Counted from the first letter of the stretch, positions 26,642 through 36,644 are shown. The stretch: 64,000 nucleotides of DNA from Pseudorhizobium banfieldiae (GCF_000967425.1 NZ_FO082820.1:2294001-2358000); one strand, 5' to 3'. A program made the numbers and translations. The notes: generated from the sequence alone by a model not told the origin.

Positions 26642-27229
26642 ATGTTGAAACGCCTTTTCATCGCCGCAACCATTTCCGTCACTGCCGCCGCACCGGCTTT
26701 TGCGCATCTCGCCCCCACAGAACACGGCTCTTTCATGGCTGGCGTTTCGCACCCGCTCTTCGGCGCCGACCATATTCTTGCGATGGTGGCTGTCGGGCTC
26801 TGGGCCTGCCAGATCGCTGTGAACTCCGGGAATCGCCGCCCGCTCTGGATCGTGCCGGCAGCCTTCGTCGGCACCATGGCACTCGGCTTCCTGGCTGCGG
26901 TGGCCGGCATCGACCTTCCCTTCGTCGAGCCTGCCATCCTCGCTTCGGTGGTTGCGCTCGGCCTCCTTGTCGCCATGGCGGCTCGCCTGCCTATCGCAGG
27001 CTCGGCCGCCGTCGTCGCCGTCTTCGCCCTCTTTCATGGCCATGCGCATGGCGGCGAACTCGGCACGGCCCGCGCCCTGCAATTCGGCATTGGGTTCGTG
27101 GCTGCCACGGCCCTGCTGCATGCCGCCGGTATCGGACTCGGGCTCGGCATCGGCCGCCTCGCCCCTTGGGCAACCCGCGTCGCCGGCGGTCTCACCGCCC
27201 TTGCCGGCCTTACCCTCGCCTTCGGCTGA
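26642..27229 (+). CDS. HupE/UreJ-family protein, probable nickel/cobalt permease
   Basis: 195 residues. There is a signal-like N-terminus (MLKRLFIAATISVTAAAPAFA), then six hydrophobic helices. The first mature helix carries HPLFGADHILAMVAVGLWAC, the H-P-x5-D-H motif of HupE/UreJ secondary transporters, which carry nickel or cobalt. FHGHAHGGELG after helix 4 adds further His ligands. The start was set at MLKRLF (26642), since an upstream GTG (26576) would bury the signal peptide. No hydrogenase or urease genes are nearby, and I could not find a B12 riboswitch in the short leader, so the metal remains open. Confidence 0.86.
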   Translation: MLKRLFIAATISVTAAAPAFAHLAPTEHGSFMAGVSHPLFGADHILAMVAVGLWACQIAVNSGNRRPLWIVPAAFVGTMALGFLAAVAGIDLPFVEPAILASVVALGLLVAMAARLPIAGSAAVVAVFALFHGHAHGGELGTARALQFGIGFVAATALLHAAGIGLGLGIGRLAPWATRVAGGLTALAGLTLAFG

Positions 27230-27238
27230 CCTCACATC

Positions 27239-27270
27239 AAAAAGGGCACCCGACGAGGTGCCCTTTCTCT
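27239..27270 (+). terminator. Bidirectional terminator between hupE and queF
   Basis: A 10-bp perfect stem, aaagggcacc (27241-27250) with ggtgcccttt (27257-27266), and a 6-nt loop. It is flanked by A-rich sequence on the left and T/C-rich on the right, so it can serve both the plus-strand hupE and the minus-strand queF. Confidence 0.85.
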
Positions 27271-27288
27271 CATGCTTAACTGCGCAGA

Positions 27289-27753
27289 TCAGCCGCGACC
27301 GCGATAGGTCGCCACTCCCTGCTCCGGCAGCCACACGCCCTGCGGCGCCTCGCCCGTCTGCCAGAAAGCGTCGATCGGAATGCCGCCGCGCGGATACCAG
27401 TAGGCGCCGATCCGCAGCCACTTCGGCTCCAGAAGCTCCACCAGCCGCTTGGCAATGTAGATCGAGCAGTCCTCATGGAAGGCGCCGTGATTGCGGAACG
27501 AGTGCAGGAAGAGCTTCAGCGACTTCGATTCCACCAGATGCGCATCGGGAATATAGTCGATGACGATGTGGGCGAAGTCCGGCTGACCTGTCATCGGGCA
27601 GAGCGAGGTGAATTCCGGTGCCGTGAAGCGCACGACGTAATTCGTCCCCTGATTGCCGTTCGGCACCTTTTCCAGCACTGCCTCTTCCGGCTTCTGCGGT
27701 GCCTCCACCTGCCGGCCGAGCTGGGAGAGGCTCGAAGTGTCAGTCATGCTCAC
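27289..27753 (-). CDS. queF: NADPH-dependent 7-cyano-7-deazaguanine reductase (preQ1 synthase)
   Basis: 154 residues, the short unimodular QueF. It reduces preQ0 to preQ1 in queuosine biosynthesis. [18 protein letters not shown] holds the nucleophile Cys52 and Asp59, and [20 protein letters not shown] is the QueF motif for NADPH binding. I chose the GTG at 27753 over ATG 27747: AAGGA lies 8 bp upstream of the GTG, and the GTG forms a GTGA overlap with the stop of the preceding transporter gene. No other queuosine genes are nearby. Confidence 0.94.
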   Translation of the reverse strand: MSMTDTSSLSQLGRQVEAPQKPEEAVLEKVPNGNQGTNYVVRFTAPEFTSLCPMTGQPDFAHIVIDYIPDAHLVESKSLKLFLHSFRNHGAFHEDCSIYIAKRLVELLEPKWLRIGAYWYPRGGIPIDAFWQTGEAPQGVWLPEQGVATYRGRG

Positions 27754-28667
27754 TGGGATGTTCCTTCTACCTTGACCTTGATGCCATGCGCACGCTCCCC
27801 TTCGGGTTCTACATGAATGGCGAGACTGGCGCCCGGTATGACCTCCTTGATGGCGTCTTCAAGGCGGTCGCAGATCTCGTGCGCCTCCGCCACAGGCATG
27901 TCGGCCGGAACCACCAGATGGAAATCGATGAAAGCGGCTGCACCCGCCCGTCGTGTCCTCAGATCGTGCACGCCCAGCGAGCCCACGGAATTGGCCTTGA
28001 TCGCCGCGCGGATGGCAGCCTCTTCCTCGGGCGTCACGGCCCGGTCCATCAGCCCGCCGAGCGAGTGACTGATGACCTTGTAGCCCTGGTAGAGGATGTT
28101 GACCGCGACAGCCAAGGCAAGCAGCGGATCGAGGATCGCGTATCCCGTCGATACTGCGAGCACCAGTCCAATGAAGACGCCGGCCGAGGTGACGACATCC
28201 GACATGATGTGGTGGCCGTCCGCCGCGAGCGCGGGCGACAGATGCTGCCGCCCAACCCGGATCAGAACACGCGCCCACACAATGTTGATCACGCCGGCGG
28301 CAGCATTGATTCCGAGCCCCAGAACCGGCGCTTCGAGAAGCTTCGGCGCGAAGAGCTCGCCCCACGCCTCCTGGACGATGAGCAGCGCCGCGACGATGAT
28401 CAGCGCCCCCTCCAGCACCGCCGACATGTATTCGGCCTTGTGGTGACCGAACTGATGGTCGTCGTCGGCCGGCCTCGCCGCATAGCGGATCAGGAAATAG
28501 GCGATGAAGGCGGCGACCACGTTGACAGTGGATTCCATCCCGTCGGAAAGCAGCGCCACCGACCCCGTCACCCACCAGGCGACGAGCTTCAGCCCCATCA
28601 CTCCGAAGGCCAGCGGAATGCCCCAGAAGGCCAGTCTCTCAACGATCGGATCGGTTCTCGCTGTCAC
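27750..28667 (-). CDS. Cation diffusion facilitator (divalent metal efflux)
   Basis: 305 residues, GTG start with AGAGGGA upstream. Six membrane helices; metal site A is formed by SDGMEST in helix 2 and [10 protein letters not shown] in helix 5 (HxxxD), as in FieF/YiiP-like transporters that expel Zn, Fe, Mn or Cd by proton antiport. [15 protein letters not shown] and the cytosolic C-terminal domain with [20 protein letters not shown] are also typical. It is translationally coupled to queF (GTGA). The metal specificity is not decided by the sequence. Confidence 0.9.
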   Translation of the reverse strand: MTARTDPIVERLAFWGIPLAFGVMGLKLVAWWVTGSVALLSDGMESTVNVVAAFIAYFLIRYAARPADDDHQFGHHKAEYMSAVLEGALIIVAALLIVQEAWGELFAPKLLEAPVLGLGINAAAGVINIVWARVLIRVGRQHLSPALAADGHHIMSDVVTSAGVFIGLVLAVSTGYAILDPLLALAVAVNILYQGYKVISHSLGGLMDRAVTPEEEAAIRAAIKANSVGSLGVHDLRTRRAGAAAFIDFHLVVPADMPVAEAHEICDRLEDAIKEVIPGASLAIHVEPEGERAHGIKVKVEGTSQ

Positions 28668-28720
28668 GCCAAGTCCCTCTGCGCATGCAAACCACTTGCA
28701 GGAGCCCCGCCCCTGAACGG

Positions 28721-28753
28721 CGAAACCGCCCGGGCGGGACCCGGGCGGTTTCG
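28721..28753 (-). terminator. Perfect 14-bp hairpin, terminator-like
   Basis: CGAAACCGCCCGGG (28721-28734) pairs perfectly with CCCGGGCGGTTTCG (28740-28753) around a 5-nt loop. No long T-run follows on either strand. Its place, downstream of trpE(G) and the 49-residue ORF and just before the transporter gene, suggests a terminator or transcript-stabilising hairpin for the minus-strand unit. Confidence 0.6.
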
Positions 28754-28821
28754 AATGCTGCGCGTATGGCGCACGACAGCTTGTTTGTCAAAGCGTAAGA
28801 CGCGTCGGCCGGCGTCCTACG

Positions 28822-28971
28822 CTAATTTTGCGCCGGTGCCGCCGGGTTCTGCTGCTGGTCTCCGACTGCCGGCGGCGGCGTCGTGTTGTCGCCGGATTCC
28901 GGCATCATCGTCAGCGCCATCACCACGATCACGAGGACGGCGACTAGTCCGATCAATACATTTCTGCTCAT
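28822..28971 (-). CDS. Small single-pass membrane peptide (49 aa)
   Basis: The protein is MSRNVLIGLVAVLVIVVMAL, a membrane helix, followed by a Pro/Gln/Ala-rich hydrophilic tail (PPPAVGDQQQNPAAPAQN). The ATG at 28971 is preceded by GGGAAAG. It lies 70 bp downstream of trpE(G). I recognise no named family, but small tail-anchored peptides of this type are common next to rhizobial genes. Function unknown. Confidence 0.6.
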   Translation of the reverse strand: MSRNVLIGLVAVLVIVVMALTMMPESGDNTTPPPAVGDQQQNPAAPAQN

Positions 28972-29041
28972 CTGTCTTTCCCGGTTTGAGGTCGATCGAC
29001 CTCTTAACCCGGAAGTGACGGCGAAAGTTGCGCTCCCCGCT

Positions 29042-31231
29042 TTAGGCCGCCTGCACCTTCCGCTTTCTCGACAGATGCGCCACGACATTCTCGATCATGC
29101 GCATGCCGGCATCCTGGCCGAGCGTCATGATCGATTCGGGGTGAAACTGTACTGCCGCGATCGGCTCCTTCACGTGCTCGATCCCCATGATCGTGCCGTC
29201 CTCGCTCTCGGCGGTGATGGTAAAATCACTCGGCAAGGTCCTCGGGTCCGCGAAGATCGAATGGTAGCGACCAACCGTCACCTCGTTGGAGAGTCCCGAG
29301 AAGACGATCCCCGGCTCCAGAACGCGGATGCGCGACGGCTTGCCATGCATCGGCACGGCGAGTTGCCGCAGTTCCCCACCGTAGGCTTCCGCCAGCGCCT
29401 GCAGACCAAGGCAGACGCCGAAGATCGGCAGGTTCTTCGCGCGCGCGGTCCTGATCGTCGCCTTGCAGTCAAAATCCTTCGGATTGCCCGGCCCCGGCGA
29501 CAGGACGACGAGATCCGGGTCGACTCGGTCAAAAATCTCCTCCGGAACAGGGGTGCGGACGGTGGAGACCTCCGCGCCGGTCTGGCGGAAATAATTGGCG
29601 AGCGTGTGGACGAACGAGTCCTCGTGGTCGACGAGCAGGATCTTCACTCCCTGCCCGACCCGCGCCACGTCGCGCGCCACCTTGCCCGCATTGCCTGCAC
29701 GTGCGTCACGGATTGCCGAAATCATCGCCGATGCCTTCAGTTCGGTTTCTGCCTCTTCCTCATGCGGGTCGCTGTCGTTCAGGAGCGTCGCACCAGCGCG
29801 CACCTCGGCGATCCCATCCTTGATGCGGATGGTCCGGAGCGTCAGGCCCGTATTCATGTCGCCGTTGAAGCCGACCATGCCGATCGCCCCGCCATACCAG
29901 GCGCGTGGGCTCTTCTCGTGGTTCTCGATGAAGCGCATTGCCCAAAGCTTTGGCGCGCCGGTCACGGTCACGGCCCAGGCGTGGCTGAGGAAACCGTCGA
30001 AGGCGTCCATGTCCTCGCGGAGCCGCCCCTCGATATGGTCAACGGTGTGGATCAGCCGCGAATACATCTCGATCTGCCGCCGCCCGATGACCTTCACCGA
30101 GCCCGGCTCGCAGACGCGCGACTTGTCGTTGCGGTCGACGTCGGAGCACATCGTCAGCTCCGACTCATCCTTCTTGGAATTGAGCAGCTTGAGGATCTGC
30201 TCGCTATCGGCGATCGCATCCTCGCCACGTCGGATCGTCCCAGAGATCGGGCAGGTCTCGATCCGCCGGCCCGATACCCTCACGAACATTTCCGGCGAGG
30301 CGCCCACCAGATATTCCTGGTGCCCGAGGTTGATGAAGAAGGAATAGGGCGACGGATTGATCGCCTTCAGCCGGTTGGAGATCTCCGAAGGCTTGCTGTC
30401 GCAGCGCTCCATGAACTTCTGTCCGGGCACCACTTCGAACAGGTCGCCGCGGCGGAAGCTCTCCTTCGCCTTCACCACCAGCTCCGCATATTCGCCGGGC
30501 TTGTGGTCGCCCTTCGGCGGCGTCACGGTGGTGCGCTGGAACGGCTCCGGCGCAATCTCGCCTGACTTGCCGGCAGTGGTCACGCCGTCCTTGGCAAAGT
30601 CATAACGGTCGATCCAGGCTTTTGCCGCATGGTGGTCGACGACGAGGATCTCGTCCGGCAGGAACAGCACCATGTCGCGCTGGTCTTCCGGACGCTGCAT
30701 GGAAAGCTTGATCGCGTCGAACTGGAAGGCGAGGTCGTAGCCGAAGGCGCCGAACAGGCCGATCGCCGAATCCGCGTCGGAATAAAAGAGGTCCACCACC
30801 GCGCGCAGCACGGTGAACACTGTCGGCATCTTGGAGCGTTCTTCTTCCGTAAATGCGCGGGACGGCTCGTTGACCGTCAGGTCCAGCCGGCGTGCAGTTC
30901 GCGCACCGAGTGTCAGGTCTGCCACAGTTGCGAGCCTCTCCGCCACGAACGAGAGCAGCACCTTGCCGCGTTCGTTATAGGCCTCGATCCAGACCTTGCG
31001 GCCGTGCGAGGAAATGCCAAGCGGCGGATCGACGATTGCCGTATCCCAGCGGGTATAACGGCCGGGATATTCGTAGTTGGAGGAGAAGACGGCGCCCCGC
31101 CGCTCGTCGAGCTTGTCCACATAGCCGGAGACCGCATCCGCATAGGGCGTCGGCCGGCGCGTCCGGCTGACGGCGATACCGCCCTTGGTCTCGTAGGTTT
31201 CCGAACCGTCGTCCCGGATGATCGTCACCAT
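29042..31231 (-). CDS. trpE(G): Anthranilate synthase, fused TrpE-TrpG
   Basis: 729 residues, the length of rhizobial TrpE(G). It makes anthranilate from chorismate and glutamine. The TrpE half holds [50 protein letters not shown] and [18 protein letters not shown]. The TrpG half (from about residue 530) has [20 protein letters not shown], the nucleophile in [15 protein letters not shown] and [10 protein letters not shown]. The start [10 protein letters not shown] at 31231 is that of the family; an in-frame extension to 31324 runs into the attenuator hairpin. It is controlled by the trpL attenuator upstream. Confidence 0.97.
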   Translation of the reverse strand: MVTIIRDDGSETYETKGGIAVSRTRRPTPYADAVSGYVDKLDERRGAVFSSNYEYPGRYTRWDTAIVDPPLGISSHGRKVWIEAYNERGKVLLSFVAERLATVADLTLGARTARRLDLTVNEPSRAFTEEERSKMPTVFTVLRAVVDLFYSDADSAIGLFGAFGYDLAFQFDAIKLSMQRPEDQRDMVLFLPDEILVVDHHAAKAWIDRYDFAKDGVTTAGKSGEIAPEPFQRTTVTPPKGDHKPGEYAELVVKAKESFRRGDLFEVVPGQKFMERCDSKPSEISNRLKAINPSPYSFFINLGHQEYLVGASPEMFVRVSGRRIETCPISGTIRRGEDAIADSEQILKLLNSKKDESELTMCSDVDRNDKSRVCEPGSVKVIGRRQIEMYSRLIHTVDHIEGRLREDMDAFDGFLSHAWAVTVTGAPKLWAMRFIENHEKSPRAWYGGAIGMVGFNGDMNTGLTLRTIRIKDGIAEVRAGATLLNDSDPHEEEAETELKASAMISAIRDARAGNAGKVARDVARVGQGVKILLVDHEDSFVHTLANYFRQTGAEVSTVRTPVPEEIFDRVDPDLVVLSPGPGNPKDFDCKATIRTARAKNLPIFGVCLGLQALAEAYGGELRQLAVPMHGKPSRIRVLEPGIVFSGLSNEVTVGRYHSIFADPRTLPSDFTITAESEDGTIMGIEHVKEPIAAVQFHPESIMTLGQDAGMRMIENVVAHLSRKRKVQAA

Positions 31232-31272
31232 TTCCTGCTCTCCGTTTTCCCTCACCCGAAACCGCGGACAAC

Positions 31273-31304
31273 AAAAAAAGCCGCCTCGGTTCTCGAGCGG
31301 CTTT
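31273..31304 (-). terminator. Attenuator terminator of trpE(G)
   Basis: Stem AAAGCCGC (minus-strand sense, plus positions 31297-31304) with GCGGCTTT (31277-31284), followed by a run of seven T on the minus strand (31273-31279). It lies between the trpL stop codon and the trpE(G) start, as required for Trp attenuation: ribosomes finishing trpL in Trp excess allow this hairpin to form. Confidence 0.88.
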
Positions 31305-31341
31305 GGGGTCTTGTCGATGGACATGACTGGTCAAGGCCGCG

Positions 31342-31386
31342 TCAGCGTGCCCACCACCAGTTACCGATGTTCATCGAATTGATCAT
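31342..31386 (-). CDS. trpL: Trp leader peptide (14 aa)
   Basis: Too short for ordinary gene calling. Translation gives MINSMNIGNWWWAR and stop, with three consecutive Trp codons, the same length and the same ...WWWAR end as the Sinorhizobium meliloti leader peptide. It controls trpE(G) by ribosome-mediated attenuation. There is no ribosome site before the ATG; the -10 element ends 7 bp before it, so the mRNA probably begins at the A of the ATG and is leaderless, as known for S. meliloti trpL. The terminated leader is the known regulatory RNA rnTrpL in that species; equivalence here is inferred. Confidence 0.93.
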   Translation of the reverse strand: MINSMNIGNWWWAR

Positions 31387-31393
31387 GCGCGAA

Positions 31394-31422
31394 GAAATAC
31401 AGCGGGTCTCGTTTCTCCGCAA
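31394..31422 (-). promoter_or_regulatory. Promoter of trpL-trpE(G)
   Basis: Minus-strand -35 TTGCGG (31417-31422) and -10 TATTTC (31394-31399) with a 17-bp spacer. The expected start point, 7 bp downstream of the -10, falls on the A of the trpL ATG at 31386, which predicts a leaderless message. Confidence 0.7.
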
Positions 31423-31493
31423 GCGGATTTCTAACGGGTGAGACCAAATCCGGTTTCAAGCGTTGGCTATGGCCGATCCACGGAGCCTGCCCC

Positions 31494-32495
31494 ATGCTGC
31501 GTCCCGCCCTCGTCCTCCTCCTGGCCATGCCCCTTCTGGCCGCCGCCGCCCTGCCGCGCACCGGTCCGGTACCGGCGTCGAAGCCCGCAGCCGAGGAGGA
31601 CAGACAGGAGAAGTCGCCGGAAGCGGGAACTCCGGCCGCGTCACCTCCGCCGGGTGCCTCGGCGGTTCCGACGCCTGAACCGAAGCCGGAGAAGCAAGCG
31701 CCTGCCGCACCGTCCCCAGCTCCGGAAGAACCCTCAGACACCCAATCCGCTGGGTCGCCACCCGAAGAAGGCCCAGGTGAAAAGAGCCCGCCCGCGACCG
31801 CCGACCGTAAGGAGGCCGAGGCCGAACCAGCCACGGAAAGGCCAGAGAAAGAGACGGAACAGAAGGGAGAGGAGCCCCAAGAGCCGGCAAAGGAGCCAAA
31901 GGAGCCGCCGCCCCCTCCTCCACCGCCGATCGCCAGGGAAGACCCCGAGGACCTGAAGTCCTGCCTCGCCGATCTCGCGGCCTTGGGGACGAAGTATGAA
32001 ACGGCCACCCGTATCGACGACGGCGAAGGCTGCGGCATAGACCAGCCGCTCGAGGTGGCGGAGGTGCTGCCCGGCGTCGATACCGGCGGCGCGCAGATGC
32101 GCTGCGAAACCGCACGCGCCCTCGGCCACTGGCTGAAGGATACGGTCAATCCGGCGCTGAATATCGCCCTGCCCGACCGGAAGATCACCGGCCTCACCAC
32201 GGGCTCCACCTATGCCTGCCGGCTGCGCAATGGGGCCTCGGAGGGCAAGATTTCAGAGCACGCCCGCGGCAACGCCATCGACATCGCCGCCTTCCGGCTG
32301 GACGACGGCACGGAGATCACCATGAAGCCGCGCGCCGAGGACGGCACGATGGAAGGCGCCTTCCAGCGCACCGTCTCAGCCGGCGCCTGCCTGCATTTTT
32401 CGACCGTCCTTGCCCCCGGCAGCGACGCCGCCCACCAGGACCACCTGCATCTCGACGTGCTAGAGCGAGACAGCGGGTACCGGTATTGTAGGTGA
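31494..32495 (+). CDS. Extensin-like C-terminal domain protein with Pro/Glu-rich linker
   Basis: 333 residues. Signal peptide (LRPALVLLLAMPLLAAAALP), then a disordered Pro/Glu/Lys linker up to about residue 145 ending in eight prolines, then the extensin-like (ExtC) domain: DLKSCLADLAALGTKYE, CGIDQPLEV and four conserved Cys. SEHARGNAIDIAAF and HQDHLHLDVL resemble the H-x6-D and H-x-H metal ligands of M15/LAS peptidases, so a periplasmic peptidoglycan-related role is plausible. The linker length suggests reaching across the periplasm. It is divergent from trpL with no shared operon. Confidence 0.87.
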   Translation: MLRPALVLLLAMPLLAAAALPRTGPVPASKPAAEEDRQEKSPEAGTPAASPPPGASAVPTPEPKPEKQAPAAPSPAPEEPSDTQSAGSPPEEGPGEKSPPATADRKEAEAEPATERPEKETEQKGEEPQEPAKEPKEPPPPPPPPIAREDPEDLKSCLADLAALGTKYETATRIDDGEGCGIDQPLEVAEVLPGVDTGGAQMRCETARALGHWLKDTVNPALNIALPDRKITGLTTGSTYACRLRNGASEGKISEHARGNAIDIAAFRLDDGTEITMKPRAEDGTMEGAFQRTVSAGACLHFSTVLAPGSDAAHQDHLHLDVLERDSGYRYCR

Positions 32496-32689
32496 TGGGA
32501 GCAACGGGCACGGAACGGGGATCTGCGCCCTCGGCGGCTACCATCGACGTCGGCAGAGGCCGGCTCCGTTAGGCGCTTGACAACTCGGGCGGCTGGAGCA
32601 AAATCCCTCTCATGGGGCTTGCGATCACCCCACGAGGCCACGGCTGAAGAATCGCGTCCTTAAAACCCGAGCAAACGGAGGGACGCGCT

Positions 32690-33511
32690 ATGCCGTCATA
32701 CCTGGAAATCACACCTGACAAACTGGCTCGTATCATTGGGACCCCCAATCTCCCACCTCTCATCGACGTGCGCAACGACGAGGACTTCGGCAGAGATCCA
32801 CGGCTGATCCCCGGCTCCATCCGACGGGACTTCCGCCGTGTTATCGAATGGGGTCCTGGCATCGCCGAGTCGGCCATCATCTTCTGCCAGAGAGGACAGA
32901 AGCTCGGCCACGGAGTTGCCGCTCACCTGCGTGCCATGGGCAAGCAGGCGGAAGTGCTGGAAGGTGGCTTCGAAGCCTGGCGTGACACCGAAGGGCTACT
33001 CGTGCCTGAAGGGAAGCTTCCTGTCCGAGACGCCAATGGGCGTACGGTCTGGGTGACCCGCGCACGACCCAAGATCGACCGCATCGCTTGTCCCTGGCTT
33101 ATCCGCCGCTTCATCGATCCGTCCGCCATCTTCCTGTTTGTCCCGGCGAGCGAAGTAGCACTTGTCGGAGATCGGTTTGCGGCGACACCCTTCGACATCG
33201 AGGATGTCTTCTGGAGCCATCGCGGCGAGCTGTGCACATTCGACGTGATGGTCGAGGAGTTCTGCCTGACATCGGCACCCCTGCTTCATCTGGCCAGGAT
33301 CGTGCGCGGCGCCGATACCGCTCGACCGGAGCTTGCTCCGGAGGTCGCTGGTCTGCTGGCCGCATCTCTCGGATTGTCGCGCATGTTCAATGATGACCTG
33401 GAACAGTTGGAGACAGGCCTGACCCTCTACGACGCCTTCTACCGTTGGTGCCGCGACGCCACGGGCGAGAGCCACAACTGGCCGAACCCTAAGAAGGGGT
33501 GGCGGTCATGA
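32690..33511 (+). CDS. chrB: Rhodanese-ChrB fusion, chromate resistance regulator-like
   Basis: 273 residues. Residues 1-110 are a rhodanese domain (PPLIDVRNDEDFGRDP, active-loop SAIIFCQRGQKLGHGVA with the Cys). Residues 120-270 are the ChrB C-terminal domain (WVTRARPKIDRIACPWLIRR, FIDPSAIFLFVPASEV). ChrB proteins sense chromate and support ChrA. GGAGGGA precedes the ATG. The stop overlaps the next start as ATGA, so chrB and chrA are coupled. A -35-like TTGACA at 32577-32582 lacks a good -10. The rhodanese Cys suggests redox or sulfur chemistry. Confidence 0.85.
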   Translation: MPSYLEITPDKLARIIGTPNLPPLIDVRNDEDFGRDPRLIPGSIRRDFRRVIEWGPGIAESAIIFCQRGQKLGHGVAAHLRAMGKQAEVLEGGFEAWRDTEGLLVPEGKLPVRDANGRTVWVTRARPKIDRIACPWLIRRFIDPSAIFLFVPASEVALVGDRFAATPFDIEDVFWSHRGELCTFDVMVEEFCLTSAPLLHLARIVRGADTARPELAPEVAGLLAASLGLSRMFNDDLEQLETGLTLYDAFYRWCRDATGESHNWPNPKKGWRS

Positions 33512-34902
33512 CAGACCTCGGGAAGGCAGCAGATCCTAGCGTGGTTGATGATGACATTGTTCCCCTCTCCGAAGCGGTGAAAGTTTGGGCTCGGGTAGCA
33601 GCGTTGAGCTTCGGGGGACCCGCAGGACAGATTGCGGTGATGCACCGGATTATCGTCGACGAGAAACGATGGATTGGCGAGCATCGCTTCCTTCATGCTC
33701 TGAACTACTGCATGCTGCTACCCGGCCCCGAGGCCCATCAGCTTGCGATCTATATCGGCTGGCTCCTCAACAGGACCTTGGGGGGTATGATCGCGGGCCT
33801 CCTGTTCGTGCTGCCTGGCTTTCTTTCTATCCTAGCACTCAGCTACATCTACGTCTTGTTCGGGAATGTCACTGTCGTCGAGGGCATGTTCTTCGGCCTG
33901 AAGTGCGCAGTGCTGGCGGTCGTGGTCCAGGCAGTGTTCAGGATCGGAAGCCGGGCGCTCAGGAACGGCCTGATGGTCGGCTTGGCTGCTGCCGCCTTCG
34001 TTGCGATCTTTTTCCTGCACGTGCCTTTTCCGGTCATCATCATCGCCGCTGGTGTCATCGGCTACATTGGCGGACGCACGGGTGCATCTGCATTTCGCGT
34101 CGGCGGCGGACACAAGGCAGGTAGCGACAAGGTACTGGAGGATCGGGACTCTCTTCTGGGCGAAGAAATCCCACCTCACGCTGCGCCGAACCTTGCATGG
34201 TCGCTGAAGACGTCAGGGGTCCTAGCGGCACTATGGCTTCTTCCGGTTGCTGCATTGCTGCTGGCCTTGGGTCAGCATAGCGTCTTCACGCAGATTGGTA
34301 TCTTCTTCAGTCAGATGGCAGTCGTCACTTTCGGCGGTGCCTATGCAGTTCTGGCCTATGTGGCGCAGCAAGCCGTCCAAGGGTTTGGTTGGTTATGGCC
34401 GGGCGAAATGCTCGATGGCCTGGGAATGGCGGAAACGACGCCAGGTCCCTTGATCATGGTCACGCAGTTCGTCGGCTTCCTCGCAGGCTATCGCGACCCC
34501 GGAAGCATCAACCCGCTTGCCGCTGCGACGCTGGCGGCCGTGCTCACGACCTGGGTCACCTTCATTCCGAGCTTCCTGTGGATTTTCGCCGGTGCACCCT
34601 TCATGGAAAGGATGAGGGGTAATGCGGCACTCAGCGGAGCCATGGCTGCAATCACGGCAGCCGTCGTCGGCGTGATCCTCAACCTCGCGGTGTGGTTCGG
34701 CCTGCACGTGCTGTTCCGCGATACCACCACGCTCACCATCGGACCGCTAAATTGGGACGTTCCGATCCTACATTCGGTCGACTGGCCATCGCTCGTCTTG
34801 ACCCTGCTGGCAGCACTCGCACTGTTTCGCCTGAAACAGTCGGTCATCGCCGTTCTTTTCGCCTCTGCTGTGCTGGGGATCGCGTGGAAGGTGCTCACCT
34901 AG
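33508..34902 (+). CDS. chrA: Chromate efflux transporter
   Basis: 464 residues, long-chain CHR family with two homologous halves of about 5-6 helices each. Half one: VAALSFGGPAGQIAVMHRII and YCMLLPGPEAHQLAIYIGWL. Half two: MAVVTFGGAYAVLAYVAQQA and GLGMAETTPGPLIMVTQFVG. Both repeat the F-G-G and P-G-P motifs of ChrA, which exports chromate by the membrane potential. The ATG at 33508 forms an ATGA overlap with chrB; an upstream GTG at 33499 is possible but less likely. The pair forms a chromate-resistance operon. Confidence 0.92.
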   Translation: MTDLGKAADPSVVDDDIVPLSEAVKVWARVAALSFGGPAGQIAVMHRIIVDEKRWIGEHRFLHALNYCMLLPGPEAHQLAIYIGWLLNRTLGGMIAGLLFVLPGFLSILALSYIYVLFGNVTVVEGMFFGLKCAVLAVVVQAVFRIGSRALRNGLMVGLAAAAFVAIFFLHVPFPVIIIAAGVIGYIGGRTGASAFRVGGGHKAGSDKVLEDRDSLLGEEIPPHAAPNLAWSLKTSGVLAALWLLPVAALLLALGQHSVFTQIGIFFSQMAVVTFGGAYAVLAYVAQQAVQGFGWLWPGEMLDGLGMAETTPGPLIMVTQFVGFLAGYRDPGSINPLAAATLAAVLTTWVTFIPSFLWIFAGAPFMERMRGNAALSGAMAAITAAVVGVILNLAVWFGLHVLFRDTTTLTIGPLNWDVPILHSVDWPSLVLTLLAALALFRLKQSVIAVLFASAVLGIAWKVLT

Positions 34903-34973
34903 CCGTCATTCGGAGCATCTGGTGAATGTCCGCCTTCGGCCGCCGGCAGCCACCGCGCCAGATAAAATCCCGT

Positions 34974-36644
34974 TCAAAAAAGCCCCTCTATGTGCCCGTC
35001 CTGATTCAGGAAAATCCGTTCCGCCGAGGGTGAACTCGGCAAACCCGGCATTGTCATGATCTCGCCGGTGATGGCGACGACAAAGCCGGCGCCGGCAGCA
35101 AGCCGCACCTCGCGCACATGCACGACATGCCCCTCCGGGGCACCGCGCAGGTTAGGATCGGTGGAGAAGGAGTACTGCGTCTTGGCCATGCAGACCGGCA
35201 GGCCGCCGTAACCCTGCTCTTCCCATGCCTTCAGCTGGTCGCGCACCGCCTTGTCGGCCGTCACCTCGCCGGCATGGTAGATCTTCGAGGCGACCGTCTC
35301 GATCTTCTCCATCAGCGGCATATCGTCCGGATAGAGAGGCCGGAAGTCCGCCTGCCCGCCATCGGCCATTTCCGCCACGCGCTGCGCCAGTTCCTCGATC
35401 CCGGCGCCGCCCTCGGCCCAGTGGCGGCAGAGGATGGCATCGACGCCGTGGCGGGAGGCGTAGTCCTTCACTGCGGCAATCTCCGCTTTCGTGTCGGAGG
35501 TGAAGTGGTTGATCGCCACCACCACCGGCACCCCGAAGCGGCGGACATTGGCGATGTGACGGCCGAGATTGGCGCAGCCCCGCGTCAGTGCGCCAACATC
35601 CTCCCGGCCTAGATCCTCCTTCTTCACCCCTCCGTTCATCTTCAGCGCCCGGACCGTCGCGACGATCACGGCGGCCGAGGGCGTCAGCCCCGCCTTGCGG
35701 CACTTGATGTCGAAGAATTTCTCGGCCCCGAGATCGGCGCCGAAACCCGCTTCCGTCACCACATAGTCGGCAAGCTTCAGCGCCGTCTTGGTGGCGATCA
35801 CCGAATTGCAGCCATGGGCGATGTTGGCGAAGGGCCCGCCATGCACGAAGGCGGGGTTGTTCTCCAGCGTCTGCACGAGGTTCGGCTGCATGGCGTCCTT
35901 GAGCAGCACCGCCATCGCCCCGTCCGCCTTCAGGTCGCGCGCGAAGACCGGCGTCTTGTCACGGCGGTAGGCGACGATGATCGATCCCAGCCGCCGCTCC
36001 AGGTCGTCGAAATCCTCCGCCAGGCAGAGGATCGCCATCACCTCAGAGGCGACGGTGATGTCGAAGCCGCATTCGCGAGGAAAGCCGTTTGCCACGCCGC
36101 CCAGCGCGCCCACCATCTGGCGCAGCGACCGGTCGTTCATGTCCATCGCCCGCCGCCAGGTGATCCGCCGCACGTCGATGTCGAGCGCATTGCCCCAGTA
36201 GACATGGTTGTCGATCATCGCCGCGAGCAGGTTGTGCGCGGAGGTGATGGCGTGGAAGTCGCCGGTGAAGTGGAGGTTGATCTCCTCCATCGGGATCACC
36301 TGTGCGTGGCCACCGCCGGCGGCACCACCCTTCATGCCGAAGGACGGACCGAGCGAGGGCTCGCGGATGCACACCACCGCCCTGCGGCCGATGCGGTTGA
36401 GCCCGTCGACGAGACCGACCGTGGTGGTCGTCTTGCCCTCCCCGGCCGGTGTGGGATTGATGGCCGTGACGAGGATTAGCCTGCCATCCGGCCGCTCGCC
36501 CAGCGAGCGGATGAAGCCGGGCCCGATCTTCGCCTTGTCGTGCCCGTAGGGCGCCAGCTCCTCCGGCGGGATTCCAAGTACCGCCCCCACCTCCAGGACC
36601 GGCTTCTTCCGCGCCACCCGCGCGATTTCGATGTCAGACTGCAT
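34974..36644 (-). CDS. fhs: Formate-tetrahydrofolate ligase
   Basis: 556 residues, the usual length. It forms 10-formyl-THF from formate, ATP and THF in one-carbon metabolism. The P-loop [39 protein letters not shown] and [20 protein letters not shown] are the classic signatures. [15 protein letters not shown] is the family N-terminus, so I chose the ATG at 36644 although its ribosome site is weak; starts at 36668 and 36704 add unrelated residues. It is monocistronic, convergent with chrA. Confidence 0.95.
   Translation of the reverse strand: MQSDIEIARVARKKPVLEVGAVLGIPPEELAPYGHDKAKIGPGFIRSLGERPDGRLILVTAINPTPAGEGKTTTTVGLVDGLNRIGRRAVVCIREPSLGPSFGMKGGAAGGGHAQVIPMEEINLHFTGDFHAITSAHNLLAAMIDNHVYWGNALDIDVRRITWRRAMDMNDRSLRQMVGALGGVANGFPRECGFDITVASEVMAILCLAEDFDDLERRLGSIIVAYRRDKTPVFARDLKADGAMAVLLKDAMQPNLVQTLENNPAFVHGGPFANIAHGCNSVIATKTALKLADYVVTEAGFGADLGAEKFFDIKCRKAGLTPSAAVIVATVRALKMNGGVKKEDLGREDVGALTRGCANLGRHIANVRRFGVPVVVAINHFTSDTKAEIAAVKDYASRHGVDAILCRHWAEGGAGIEELAQRVAEMADGGQADFRPLYPDDMPLMEKIETVASKIYHAGEVTADKAVRDQLKAWEEQGYGGLPVCMAKTQYSFSTDPNLRGAPEGHVVHVREVRLAAGAGFVVAITGEIMTMPGLPSSPSAERIFLNQDGHIEGLF

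Noticed and set aside
28883..30565. 560-codon open frame antisense to trpE(G)
   Set aside because: Shadow frame of a high-GC gene; charged, no family motif; trpE(G) on the other strand is certain.
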